A stretch of DNA of 8,821 bases from JBBAGE01 sp041655055. Lineage in GTDB: Bacteria > Pseudomonadota > Alphaproteobacteria > Rhodobacterales > Rhodobacteraceae. The stretch covers positions 1 through 8,821 of the forward strand of contig JBBAGE010000105.1 in the NCBI GenBank assembly GCA_041655055.1, given 5' to 3'. Shown one piece after another: positions 1-6,938 of the stretch. Below the pieces are notes generated by a model that did no database searches, was not told the origin of the DNA, and saw only the letters and a program-made list of their open reading frames with translations. Made by a program: the position numbers and the translations under genes. Position 1 is the stretch's first letter. Each line of letters starts with the position of its first letter.

Positions 1-1
1 A

Positions 2-1069
2 CTGGTCGATGCCACGGGAATTCCGATCACCTCATCGCTGATGGGGCTGGGGGCCTATCCCGCCAGCGGCAAGAACTGGCTGGGCATGCTGGGCATGCAC
101 GGGCTTTACGAGGCCAACCTTGCGATGCATGGCTGCGATCTGATGATCAATATCGGCGCGCGCTTTGACGACCGGATCACCGGGCGGGTGCAGGATTTTT
201 CGCCCAATTCGCGCAAGGTCCATGTCGACATCGATGTATCCTCGATCAACAAGGTCGTGCATGTCGATCTGCCGATCGTGGGCGATGCGGGCCATGTTCT
301 CGAAGATGTGCTCAAGGTCTGGAAGGCCCATGGCCGCAAGACCAATTCGGCCGCGCTGAAAAAATGGTGGGCGCAGATCGATGAATGGAAGGCGGTTGAT
401 TGCCTTGCCTATCGACAGTCCGACACGGTGATCAAACCGCAATATGCGCTGCAACGGCTTGAGGCCCTGACCAATGGGATGGACCGCTATATCACCACCG
501 AAGTCGGCCAGCATCAGATGTGGGCCGCGCAATTCCTGGGGTTCGAGGAACCGAACCGCTGGATGACCTCGGGCGGGCTGGGAACCATGGGCTATGGTTT
601 CCCGGCATCAATTGGCGTGCAGATGGCCCATCCCGACGCGCTGGTGATCAACGTCGCGGGCGAAGCCTCCTGGCTGATGAACATGCAGGAACTGGGGACG
701 GCGGTGCAATTCCGGCTGCCGGTCAAGCAATTCATCCTCAATAACGAACGGCTGGGCATGGTGCGCCAATGGCAGCAATTGCTGCATGGCGAACGTTATT
801 CGCATTCCTGGTCCGAAGCACTGCCCGATTTCGTCAAACTGGCCGAAGCCTTCGGGGTCAAGGGCATCCGTTGCGATAACCCCGCCGATCTGGATGATGC
901 GATTGCGGAAATGCTGGCCTATGACGGGCCGGTGATTTTCGATTGCCTGGTGGAACGGCATGAAAACTGTTTCCCGATGATCCCATCGGGGCGGCCGCAT
1001 AATCAGATGCTTTTGGGTGACGATTCAACCGATGGCGCCATTGCCGCCGGCGGCGCGGTTCTGGTCTAA
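2..1069 (+). CDS. ilvB: Acetolactate synthase catalytic (large) subunit, 5' end cut off by the window
   Basis: ThDP-, FAD- and Mg-dependent enzyme that condenses two pyruvates to acetolactate, or pyruvate with 2-ketobutyrate, the first common step of valine, leucine and isoleucine synthesis. The frame is open from base 2 and gives 355 residues; family members are near 580-600, so about 230 N-terminal residues lie to the left. Visible blocks: the middle-domain run SLMGLGAYPASGKNWLGMLG followed by HGLYEANLA and GARFDDRITGR, and the C-terminal ThDP domain with NNERLGMVRQWQ and RYSHSWSEALPDFVKLAEAFG. The first half of the ThDP/Mg motif, normally GDGS, reads GEAS (659-670), with the paired NN at 740-745. 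The gene ends in TAA 12 bases before the regulatory-subunit ATG, so the two form one operon. The paralogue name ilvI would describe the same family; ilvB is used here by convention. Confidence 0.96.
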   Translation: MVDATGIPITSSLMGLGAYPASGKNWLGMLGMHGLYEANLAMHGCDLMINIGARFDDRITGRVQDFSPNSRKVHVDIDVSSINKVVHVDLPIVGDAGHVLEDVLKVWKAHGRKTNSAALKKWWAQIDEWKAVDCLAYRQSDTVIKPQYALQRLEALTNGMDRYITTEVGQHQMWAAQFLGFEEPNRWMTSGGLGTMGYGFPASIGVQMAHPDALVINVAGEASWLMNMQELGTAVQFRLPVKQFILNNERLGMVRQWQQLLHGERYSHSWSEALPDFVKLAEAFGVKGIRCDNPADLDDAIAEMLAYDGPVIFDCLVERHENCFPMIPSGRPHNQMLLGDDSTDGAIAAGGAVLV

Positions 1070-1081
1070 GGGGGCAAACAC

Positions 1082-1645
1082 ATGTCAGCACTGAAAATCC
1101 AACAAGGTTCATCGCGTCATTCGGCCTATGATCTGCGCGATCCCAATGCCGATGTGATCGAAAAGCACACGCTCGCGTTGCTTGTGGATAACGAGGCGGG
1201 CGTGCTCGCGCGCGTCATCGGGCTGTTTTCCGGCCGCGGTTACAATATCGAAAGCCTGACGGTGGCCGAGGTCGATCACACGGGCCATCTGTCGCGTATC
1301 ACCATTGTGACCACCGGCACCCCGGCCGTGATCAACCAGATCAAGGCCCAGCTTGGCCGCATCATCCCCGTGCACGAAGTGCATGACCTGACGGTGGATG
1401 GCCCCAGCGTGGAACGCGAACTGGGCCTGTTCAAAGTGGCTGGCAAAGGCGAACAACGGGTCGAAGCCCTGCGTCTGGCCGATATTTTCCGCGCCAATGT
1501 GGTCGATAGCACGCTGACCAGTTTCGTATTCGAAATCACCGGCGCGCCCGAAAAAATCGATGCCTTCGCCGAATTGTTACGCCCGCTTGGCCTGCGCGAA
1601 GTGGCCCGCACCGGCGTCGCCGCGCTAAGCCGCGGGGCGGAATAA
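1082..1645 (+). CDS. ilvN: Acetolactate synthase regulatory (small) subunit
   Basis: Regulatory subunit that activates the catalytic subunit and confers feedback inhibition by valine or related amino acids. The protein has 187 residues. After a poorly conserved stretch of about 28 residues comes an ACT domain (about 29-105) with HTLALLVDNEAGVLARVIGL, then SGRGYNIESLTVAEVD and LSRITIVT. The C-terminal domain follows (about 108-185), with LFKVAG, a FRANVVD block and the GLREVARTGVAALSRG end. This two-domain length matches E. coli IlvH (about 163 residues) and is longer than the 96-residue E. coli IlvN; the ilvN symbol follows general annotation practice (ilvH would be equivalent). The ATG at 1082 has a purine-rich site (AGGGGG, 1069-1074) seven bases upstream that overlaps the end of ilvB. 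An intrinsic terminator follows 17 bases after the stop. Confidence 0.96.
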   Translation: MSALKIQQGSSRHSAYDLRDPNADVIEKHTLALLVDNEAGVLARVIGLFSGRGYNIESLTVAEVDHTGHLSRITIVTTGTPAVINQIKAQLGRIIPVHEVHDLTVDGPSVERELGLFKVAGKGEQRVEALRLADIFRANVVDSTLTSFVFEITGAPEKIDAFAELLRPLGLREVARTGVAALSRGAE

Positions 1646-1662
1646 GGCCCCGGCATCCAACG

Positions 1663-1691
1663 AAAAGGCGCCCCCACCGGGCGCCTTTTTT
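1663..1691 (+). terminator. Intrinsic terminator of ilvB-ilvN
   Basis: GGCGCCC (1667-1673) pairs with GGGCGCC (1679-1685) around a five-base loop, and flanking A4/T4 extends the stem to 11 pairs. A run of six T follows (1686-1691). It starts 17 bases after the small-subunit stop. The A-run on the other side would let it also work, more weakly, for minus-strand transcripts. Confidence 0.9.
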
Positions 1692-1931
1692 AATTGTGAC
1701 ATTCCGATATTCAGGCAGTCGCGGTCGCACGCATTTACATTGCTTTGCTTTGCTTGGGATTGTCCGATTGCCGGAAGCGCGCGAGGATCTGCTATTGTCT
1801 CCAAGCCTGCAAAAAGAAAAGCTCGGGCATCCATGCCCATTTTGTTGGGCGACAGCCTGTTCCAGCCGGGCGACAATTTATCCGCGCAAGTCCCCCTCCC
1901 CACAAAAGGCTTTTGGGCGCGCAACCAAAAA
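1692..1931. other. Intergenic stretch without a recognised gene
   Basis: No reading frame here has a plausible protein or start site. Visible details: three tandem copies of TGCTT (1741-1755); a possible weak -10 (TATTGT, 1793-1798) with no good -35; a five-pair hairpin GGGCA-TCCA-TGCCC (1825-1838) with ATTTTG on its right and an A-rich tract (1811-1820) on its left; and a small CAAAA-GGC-TTTTG stem at 1903-1915. None of these alone supports an RNA gene. The two small hairpins could be secondary termination points between the converging transcripts. Confidence 0.4.
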
Positions 1932-1958
1932 CCCCCGCCCCTTGGATCAGGGCGGGGG
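1927..1958 (-). terminator. Intrinsic terminator of the EF-hand gene
   Basis: A perfect nine-pair stem, CCCCCGCCC (1932-1940) and GGGCGGGGG (1950-1958), encloses a nine-base loop. Read on the minus strand it is followed by TTTTT (complement of 1927-1931). It lies about 40 bases beyond the EF-hand stop codon. There is no T-run on the plus side, so the orientation is clear. Confidence 0.85.
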
Positions 1959-1998
1959 CAAGACGCCGGGGCGCCTTGATCGGCCTGTCAGCCCATGA

Positions 1999-2241
1999 TC
2001 ATTCAGCCGAAAGCAGGCCCGCCTCGACCGCGGCGTTATGTTCTTCGGCGCTCACCACACCATCGGCATTGGTGTCGATGCTGAGAAAGGTTTCTTCGGT
2101 CAGCGTCGGATAAGCCGCCAGGAGCTCGGAATAGGAATAAGCGCCGTCGCCATCCGTATCGATCTCGGCTTGGGCATACAGCGCACCTGCGCTGAGCGAA
2201 AGCGAAGTGGCGGTGACAAGGGCGAACTTCGTGATCTTCAT
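1999..2241 (-). CDS. Small exported EF-hand (calcium-binding) protein
   Basis: An 80-residue protein with a signal peptide (MKITKFALVTATSLSLSAGALYAQ, cleavage probably after ALYA, about residue 23) followed by two EF-hand loops. Loop 1 (about 28-39) is DTDGDGAYSYSE and loop 2 (about 56-67) is DTNADGVVSAEE; each has acidic or Asn residues at positions 1, 3 and 5, Gly at 6 and Glu at 12, the canonical calcium ligands. It is therefore probably periplasmic and able to bind calcium; its role is unknown. The start at 2241 is preferred over a longer in-frame opening reaching 2808, because AGGAG lies seven bases upstream, the signal peptide begins here, and the extension has no signal-peptide or domain character and would run antisense to the sigma gene. 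The gene is divergent from the ECF sigma gene and ends at its own terminator. Similar small EF-hand proteins are common in Rhodobacterales, from memory. Confidence 0.85.
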   Translation of the reverse strand: MKITKFALVTATSLSLSAGALYAQAEIDTDGDGAYSYSELLAAYPTLTEETFLSIDTNADGVVSAEEHNAAVEAGLLSAE

Positions 2242-2248
2242 CTTGTGT

Positions 2249-2253
2249 CTCCT
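2249..2253 (-). promoter_or_regulatory. Ribosome binding site fixing the EF-hand start
   Basis: On the minus strand AGGAG lies seven bases before the ATG at 2241. It is the evidence that selects the 80-residue form over the much longer open frame. Confidence 0.75.
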
Positions 2254-2531
2254 AACGTGATTTCTGCAAGAACCGCGTTCATCGCGGCCCTTGCCTGACA
2301 AGACGCAAAAAACCGGCGGTTTATTCCGCGCCCAGCGCCGGATCCGGTGCAAGTTCCGCCCATGCGGCAAGACCTCGCCGATCCCCGGCAGCGCAAAAGC
2401 GAGAAGCTGCCCAAACCGCCGTGTTCCATCGCCCATCGGCCAAGTGGCGGAAATCCCCTGTCTTTTCCTGACCTTCTCCTGCGCGCATGTTCCGCACCGG
2501 GGAACGCCCCAAATAAACAGGAGAGAAAAAG

Positions 2532-3101
2532 ATGCACAGTGATGCACCCGCCCCTGCCCGGCCACGAACCACAGGCACCGCTCGGCACCGCAGCAAAAAC
2601 GGCGCGTCCGACGCCGATACCTTCGCCCGGCTGCTGCCCGATCTGAACCGCCTGTGCCGGATTCTCGCGCCCTCGCGCGATGCGGCCGAGGATCTGGCGC
2701 AAGAGGCGGCGCTGCGTGTCTGGGCCCAGCTTGCCAGTGGGGCCGAGATCGAATCCCTGCGCCCCTATCTGATGACTGCCGCGCGCAACGGCGCCCGCCG
2801 CCCGGCACAAATGCCCGAGGAACTGACCGAAGCCCTCGCGCCCTGCATCCCGCCCGAGGCCCCGGCCCGGCTCGCGACCGCCGAAGTGCTCGAAGCCATC
2901 GCCCGCCTGCCCCGGGCGCAAGCGATCCTGATTTCGGATCACGCGTTTGGCGGGCTCAGCTATCAGGCCCTGGCCGCAGAACATGCCCTCCCGCTCGGCA
3001 CTGTGATGTCGCGGCTGAACCGCGCCCGCCGGGCCCTGCGCAACGCCATGGATCTGGCACCCGATGAATCCGCGACCGCGCTGCTCGCCGACGCGCGATA
3101 G
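2532..3101 (+). CDS. ECF-type RNA polymerase sigma factor
   Basis: Sigma-70 family, extracytoplasmic-function class, 189 residues, the usual size. Region 2 (about 30-92) contains the helix DAAEDLAQEAALRVW, which resembles the core-binding and -10 recognition segment of ECF factors, and a YLMTAARNGARR segment. Region 4 (about 117-171) contains EAIARLPRAQAILI, then LSYQALAAEHALPLGTVMSR and LNRARRALR, the -35 recognition helix-turn-helix. The 27-residue N-terminal tail is rich in Ala, Pro and Arg. AGGAGAG (2519-2525) supports the ATG at 2532. No anti-sigma gene follows; the downstream sequence is intergenic and then the converging oxidoreductase operon. The divergent EF-hand gene is the only close partner. 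The ECF subgroup cannot be assigned by eye. Confidence 0.88.
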   Translation: MHSDAPAPARPRTTGTARHRSKNGASDADTFARLLPDLNRLCRILAPSRDAAEDLAQEAALRVWAQLASGAEIESLRPYLMTAARNGARRPAQMPEELTEALAPCIPPEAPARLATAEVLEAIARLPRAQAILISDHAFGGLSYQALAAEHALPLGTVMSRLNRARRALRNAMDLAPDESATALLADAR

Positions 3102-3117
3102 GGCCCGGCCCGGCGAA

Positions 3118-3134
3118 GGGGGGTCGATCCCCCC
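3118..3134. repeat. Short GC hairpin after the sigma gene
   Basis: G6 (3118-3123) and C6 (3129-3134) flank TCGAT, giving a six-pair stem 17 bases past the sigma stop. There is no T-run on either side, so it may only hinder RNA decay or cause weak termination. The rest of the 3102-3276 gap between the converging genes shows an AT-rich patch (3167-3200) but no gene or clear promoter. Confidence 0.35.
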
Positions 3135-3276
3135 GCCGCCGGGGCCTGCCGGCCATCGCAACCGCGAATAAAAGGGGACGCCAACAATATACTTTCAAAA
3201 GGCGGCAAACCGAGCGCGCCATGCGCCGATCCCTTCGGCCTGCAACCGCGCGCAAACTGCCGCGCCGATCAGCCCC

Positions 3277-4809
3277 TCATGCGCCGTCCTTTTCCCCGTC
3301 GCCCAGCGATCGCGGTTCCAGCGGCGCGGTTGCGGGGCCCGTCAGCACCGCGCCCTGCGCATCGAAACGCGAGCCATGGCAGGGGCAATCCCAGGTGCGA
3401 TCGGTCGCATTCCAATCAACCACGCAGCCCATATGCTTGCAAATGGCGCTCAGCGCCGCGATCTTGCCCGACGCATCGCGGCGCACGGCCAGTTTTTCGC
3501 CGTCGCGCACAATCACGCCACCGGTGCCGGGGCCGATGTCCGACAGCTCCACCGTCTTGCGGTTCAATAGCCGGTCCCCCACCAGATGCGCACCGGCTTT
3601 GATATTCTTGCGCAGAAATGTCGCGCCGCCGGCAATCGGCTTGTGGCGCGTCGCATCATAAAGTGCCGCGGCGGGGTGCTCGCGCCCCCGCGCCAGACTG
3701 GCCAGAATATCGCCCGCAACCGCACCTTGGGTAAGGCCCCATGCAGCAAAGCCGGTGGCAATCAGCAGGTTCGGGTGGCGCCGATCGGCGGGGCCGATAA
3801 AGGCCGCGCCATCCATCGGGCGAAAATCCTCGTTCGTCCACAAATGGCTGGGGTTGGCGATGCCGAAACGCGCATTCAGAAAGCCGCGCAGATCATCAAT
3901 CGCTTCGCGCTCTGCATCGCGCGCACAGGGGCTGAAACTGCGGCCCGCGGCAACAAGAAAGGTCTGGCTGCCGCGCCGCGCGGTGCGCAGCGACCTGCCG
4001 GGGCTGCCCGCGCTGACGAACATGCCGTCGATCGTGATACCCTCGGGCAATGGCGCAGCCGCCACCGGATGGGCAAAGGGAAAGGTCTTGGCAAAGAAAT
4101 GCCCCTCGGGAATGACCGGGATCTGGGTGCTCACCACCACCACCCCCGCACGGACAATGTGGCCATTGACGCGGATTTCGCAGGGTTGGCCGGGTTTCAC
4201 CGCCGTAACGCGGCTTTCCTCAAAAATCTGCACGTGTTCGGCGAGCATTCCAGCCAGACCTTGCAGATAGCCGAACGGATCGAATTGCCCCTGATCGGGA
4301 AACCGCAGCGCCGCTACCGCATCGACCGGCGCGGGCACGGCCTGATCCAGCCGGGCAGCAAGCCCGGCCCGGCGGGCGGCCTCGGCCTCTTGCTGCAGCG
4401 GGTTCGCTTCGGTGTCATCCGTGGCATAGACATAGGCATCGCGCCTTTCAAACGCGGCCTGATCCCCGATCCGTGCGCTCAGATCGGCCACGAGCCCCAG
4501 CGCCCGTTCATTTTCGCGCGCATGAATCCGGGCCCCCTCATCGCCAAAATCGCGGGCGATTTGCGCATAGCACAGGCCATGTTGCGATGTGACCTTGGCA
4601 GTCGATCGGCCCGTGGCCTGCCGACCGATCCGGCGCGCCTCAACCACCGCGACGCGCAGGCCCTGATCATGCAGCGCCCATGCGCAATGCAGCCCAACCA
4701 TGCCCGCACCGATAATCGCGACATCGACGGTGCAATCGTGCGCCAGCGCGGGAAAGCGCGCGCCCGTCGCGCCATCAAGCCAGAACACATTATCTTGCTC
4801 AGGTGCCAT
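3277..4809 (-). CDS. FAD-dependent oxidoreductase fused to a Rieske [2Fe-2S] domain
   Basis: A 510-residue protein of the glycine/D-amino-acid oxidase (DAO) fold carrying a C-terminal Rieske domain. The dinucleotide-binding motif GAGMVG is at 34-39, with the acidic strand end VVEAR at 55-59. The DAO C-terminal nucleotide block LLIATGFAAWGLTQGAVAG is near 348-366. The Rieske ligands are Cys457 and His459 (CKHMGC) and Cys475 and His478 (CPCHGS); Cys462 and Cys477 are the disulfide pair typical of bc1-type Rieske proteins. Proteins of this architecture, such as Bacillus YhfW, are widespread but their substrate is not established. No signal peptide or twin-arginine motif is visible, so it is probably cytoplasmic, unlike its two operon partners. 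Its ATG directly follows the DUF4142 stop codon (TAG then ATG, no gap), which suggests translational coupling. Confidence 0.93.
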   Translation of the reverse strand: MAPEQDNVFWLDGATGARFPALAHDCTVDVAIIGAGMVGLHCAWALHDQGLRVAVVEARRIGRQATGRSTAKVTSQHGLCYAQIARDFGDEGARIHARENERALGLVADLSARIGDQAAFERRDAYVYATDDTEANPLQQEAEAARRAGLAARLDQAVPAPVDAVAALRFPDQGQFDPFGYLQGLAGMLAEHVQIFEESRVTAVKPGQPCEIRVNGHIVRAGVVVVSTQIPVIPEGHFFAKTFPFAHPVAAAPLPEGITIDGMFVSAGSPGRSLRTARRGSQTFLVAAGRSFSPCARDAEREAIDDLRGFLNARFGIANPSHLWTNEDFRPMDGAAFIGPADRRHPNLLIATGFAAWGLTQGAVAGDILASLARGREHPAAALYDATRHKPIAGGATFLRKNIKAGAHLVGDRLLNRKTVELSDIGPGTGGVIVRDGEKLAVRRDASGKIAALSAICKHMGCVVDWNATDRTWDCPCHGSRFDAQGAVLTGPATAPLEPRSLGDGEKDGA

Positions 4810-5403
4810 CTATTCGGGGGCCTCGGGCATTCCGGCCACTTGCGCAAGGGCCAGATCCGCCACGATGTCCTGCGCCATATGCAGGTGATCGAGCACCACC
4901 GGCAGCGTTGCCGTGGCAAACTGGATCAGCCCTGCATTCTGCCTATCTGCCGCGCCCATCAGCAGCAGCGCCGCTTTTTGGTGCGTGATCACCTGCGCGC
5001 GCATATAGGCCAGATCGAAATCCGCATCCTCCACCGCTTCAAGCCGCGCCAGCATCGCCTGATGCCCAGTATTCAGCGCATCGGGCAGCGCGATATCGCG
5101 CTCGGTCGCAAGGGCGGCAAGCGCGTCATTCGCCGCACCGTGATCGTCAATCATCCGCCGGGCAAAATCCGCCACCGCGGGCGACTGCGCCCTGTCCGCC
5201 GCCAACTCCCCCAGCGCCACCTCGGCCAGACCGCCTGCGGCATTCAGTTGGGCAAACAGCACATCGGTGGCATTCACCTGATCGGGCGCGGGCACGCCCG
5301 GCGCCTCGAACACGGTATCGGGCGCCATGAAGCCGGGATTGGGGATCTGAGCAAATCCCGCCCCCGGCAGCAGCGCGATAGTGGCAAGCGTTTGAATACG
5401 CAT
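4810..5403 (-). CDS. Exported DUF4142 family protein
   Basis: A 197-residue protein with an N-terminal signal peptide (about 1-18, ending GFA) and a helical DUF4142 domain (about 45-185). Family features visible are VLFAQLNAAGGLAEVALGELA, FARRMIDDHGAANDALAALA (80-99), YMRAQVITHQKAALLL (133-148) and LPVVLDHLHMAQDI (167-180). His88, His141 and His173 fall in these conserved helices. DUF4142 is a ferritin-like four-helix family of unknown function found in the periplasm or outer envelope, often called putative outer membrane protein. A strong GAGGAGAGGG site precedes the start. It lies 14 bases after the cytochrome gene and directly abuts the FAD/Rieske gene, as the middle member of the operon. 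No enzymatic role should be inferred. Confidence 0.9.
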   Translation of the reverse strand: MRIQTLATIALLPGAGFAQIPNPGFMAPDTVFEAPGVPAPDQVNATDVLFAQLNAAGGLAEVALGELAADRAQSPAVADFARRMIDDHGAANDALAALATERDIALPDALNTGHQAMLARLEAVEDADFDLAYMRAQVITHQKAALLLMGAADRQNAGLIQFATATLPVVLDHLHMAQDIVADLALAQVAGMPEAPE

Positions 5404-5417
5404 TTCCCTCTCCTCGC

Positions 5418-6812
5418 TCAGAGTGTGAGCATATAGGCGACAAGGGCGTCTTTTTCCGCCTGCGTCAGGTCCGTCTGAAGCACCAGGTTGAAAAATTCGA
5501 CCGTATCGGCAAGCGTCATCAGCCGCCCGTCATGCAAATAGGGCGGCGTGTCCTTGATGCCGCGCAAGGTAAAGGTCTTGATCGGCCCATCGGGCAACAG
5601 CACCATGTCATTCACCGTTTCGCCCGGGGTATAGAACCGCTCAAGCTTCAGATCATGCATCTGGTGATCCATGAAGGACTGGGTCGGGATATGGCACTCG
5701 GCGCACAGCCCCTTGCCCATGAAGATGTCCTCGCCCAGCAATTCCTGTTCGCTCGCCAGTTCAGCCACCAGCCGCCCCATCGGGTCGAGCTTGGGCGCAG
5801 GCGGGAAATCGATGATATTTTGCATCTGCGCCATCATGGCCACCTTGTGCGACCGGTCGGGAATATGCTGGCCCTTGCGCGCGGCGCTGACGTGATCGCC
5901 GTTGAAATAGGCGGTATGTTGTTCGAATTCGGTGAAATCCTCGATCGAGCGGAGCGACCGTTTCGAACCGTGGATCTGCTGGTTGAACAGGCCGCGCAGG
6001 CTGGGCGAATCCAGCCGGAACCGCGCCGCCTGCGGGCGCATATCGGGCGATTGGTGAAACCCGGCATTGCTGTTGAAATTGGAATGACAATCAAGGCAGG
6101 CCACACCCCGGCTTGGCCCCACAACCTTGCGATCCTCGGTCTGGTTGAATTCCTCCTGCGGAAACGGCGTAAGCAAGAGCCGCAGCCCCTCCATCTGCAC
6201 CGGGGTGATCAACCCGTTCATGATTTCATAATGATTGGCGATGGTCAGCAATTCGCCGCGCGACACATCACCCAGATGCGGCTGCGTGGTCAGAAAGATC
6301 GGCGGCGGGAATTCCGGGATCAAATGATCGGGCAGATCGAAATCAACATCGAAACGTTCAAGATCCCGCTGTTCCTGCGCGGCGATCGCATCGATCTGCA
6401 CCTGGGGAAAGACTTGGCCGCCGGTGGTCTGTTTGACATGGGGCAGCGGCTTGAACCCGTCGGGCAGAAGATCGTTGTCGCGAATATCCTGCGGGCTCAT
6501 GGCGGCCAGATCGGCCCAAGTCATCCCCTCGGGGGGTAGCACGCGCACGCCTTCTTGCACCTGTTTGCGCCCGCCCGACATCAGCACACCCATGGGCCGG
6601 TCCGACAGATCATAGCGCGTCTCAAGCATCGCGCGCTGGCGCTCCATCACCTGCGGCTTTTGGGCCTCGTCAATTGCCATCGCCTCGGAAAAGGGCATGG
6701 TTGGCAGCGGCCGATAGGTGGTGGTCGGCGGCAGCGGGTCGGATGTGCCGGTCAGCGGCAGCGTCGCCACAGCAAGAACCGAACACATTCCGGCGGTCAG
6801 CATGCGAGACAT
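5418..6812 (-). CDS. Exported diheme cytochrome c, MauG / cytochrome c peroxidase-like
   Basis: A 464-residue protein with a hydrophobic signal segment (about 4-21) and two haem c attachment sites: CLDCH at 239-243 and CAECH at 370-374. The C-terminal block FTLRGIKDTPPYLHDGRLMT followed by LADTVEFFNLV is the signature of the di-haem peroxidase/MauG family. The family reduces peroxide or carries out long-range oxidations in the periplasm using electrons from small cytochromes or quinols; the substrate here is unknown. Typical peroxidases are 320-380 residues; this one has about 215 extra residues before the first haem site, with no recognised domain. The start at 6812 has AGGGA nine bases upstream. 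It is the first gene of the operon and is preceded by an ECF-like promoter. Peroxidase activity is inferred from family membership only. Confidence 0.92.
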   Translation of the reverse strand: MSRMLTAGMCSVLAVATLPLTGTSDPLPPTTTYRPLPTMPFSEAMAIDEAQKPQVMERQRAMLETRYDLSDRPMGVLMSGGRKQVQEGVRVLPPEGMTWADLAAMSPQDIRDNDLLPDGFKPLPHVKQTTGGQVFPQVQIDAIAAQEQRDLERFDVDFDLPDHLIPEFPPPIFLTTQPHLGDVSRGELLTIANHYEIMNGLITPVQMEGLRLLLTPFPQEEFNQTEDRKVVGPSRGVACLDCHSNFNSNAGFHQSPDMRPQAARFRLDSPSLRGLFNQQIHGSKRSLRSIEDFTEFEQHTAYFNGDHVSAARKGQHIPDRSHKVAMMAQMQNIIDFPPAPKLDPMGRLVAELASEQELLGEDIFMGKGLCAECHIPTQSFMDHQMHDLKLERFYTPGETVNDMVLLPDGPIKTFTLRGIKDTPPYLHDGRLMTLADTVEFFNLVLQTDLTQAEKDALVAYMLTL

Positions 6813-6847
6813 GATGTGGTTTCCCTGTCTGGAAGCAATGCGACCTG

Positions 6848-6872
6848 AACGCCGCCAGGCGTGGGAAGTTCC
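6848..6872 (-). promoter_or_regulatory. Candidate ECF-sigma promoter of the cytochrome operon
   Basis: Read on the minus strand: GGAAC at 6872-6868 (continuing as GGAACTT), a 16-base spacer, then CGTT at 6851-6848. This matches the GGAAC-N16/17-CGTT form recognised by alphaproteobacterial ECF factors, and the -35 equals the E. coli sigma-E GGAACTT. The expected start of transcription is near 6841, giving a 5' leader of about 28 bases that contains the AGGGA ribosome site. A CATAAT (6892-6887, minus) could be a sigma-70 -10, but no matching -35 is visible. Confidence 0.5.
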
Positions 6873-6938
6873 GTAGCGCGCCCGCGATTATGGCCGCAGC
6901 CGTGCCCCCTGCCCCGCATCGGCACAACACTTAGCCCC

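Noticed and set aside
2501..2525. GGAAC on the plus strand just before the sigma gene, as an autoregulatory promoter
   Set aside because: Sixteen or seventeen bases on there is only AGAG/GAGA, inside the ribosome site, and the start codon would be too close.
2242..2808. N-terminal extension giving a 269-residue EF-hand protein on the minus strand
   Set aside because: The extension is antisense to the sigma gene; the signal peptide and a strong ribosome site mark the start at 2241.
3586..5436. A 616-codon plus-strand open frame
   Set aside because: It is the shadow of the FAD/Rieske and DUF4142 genes, with basic, His/Arg-rich composition and no recognisable domain.
5532..6539. A 335-codon plus-strand open frame
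   Set aside because: It lies antisense to the diheme cytochrome, whose haem sites and family motifs are clear on the other strand.
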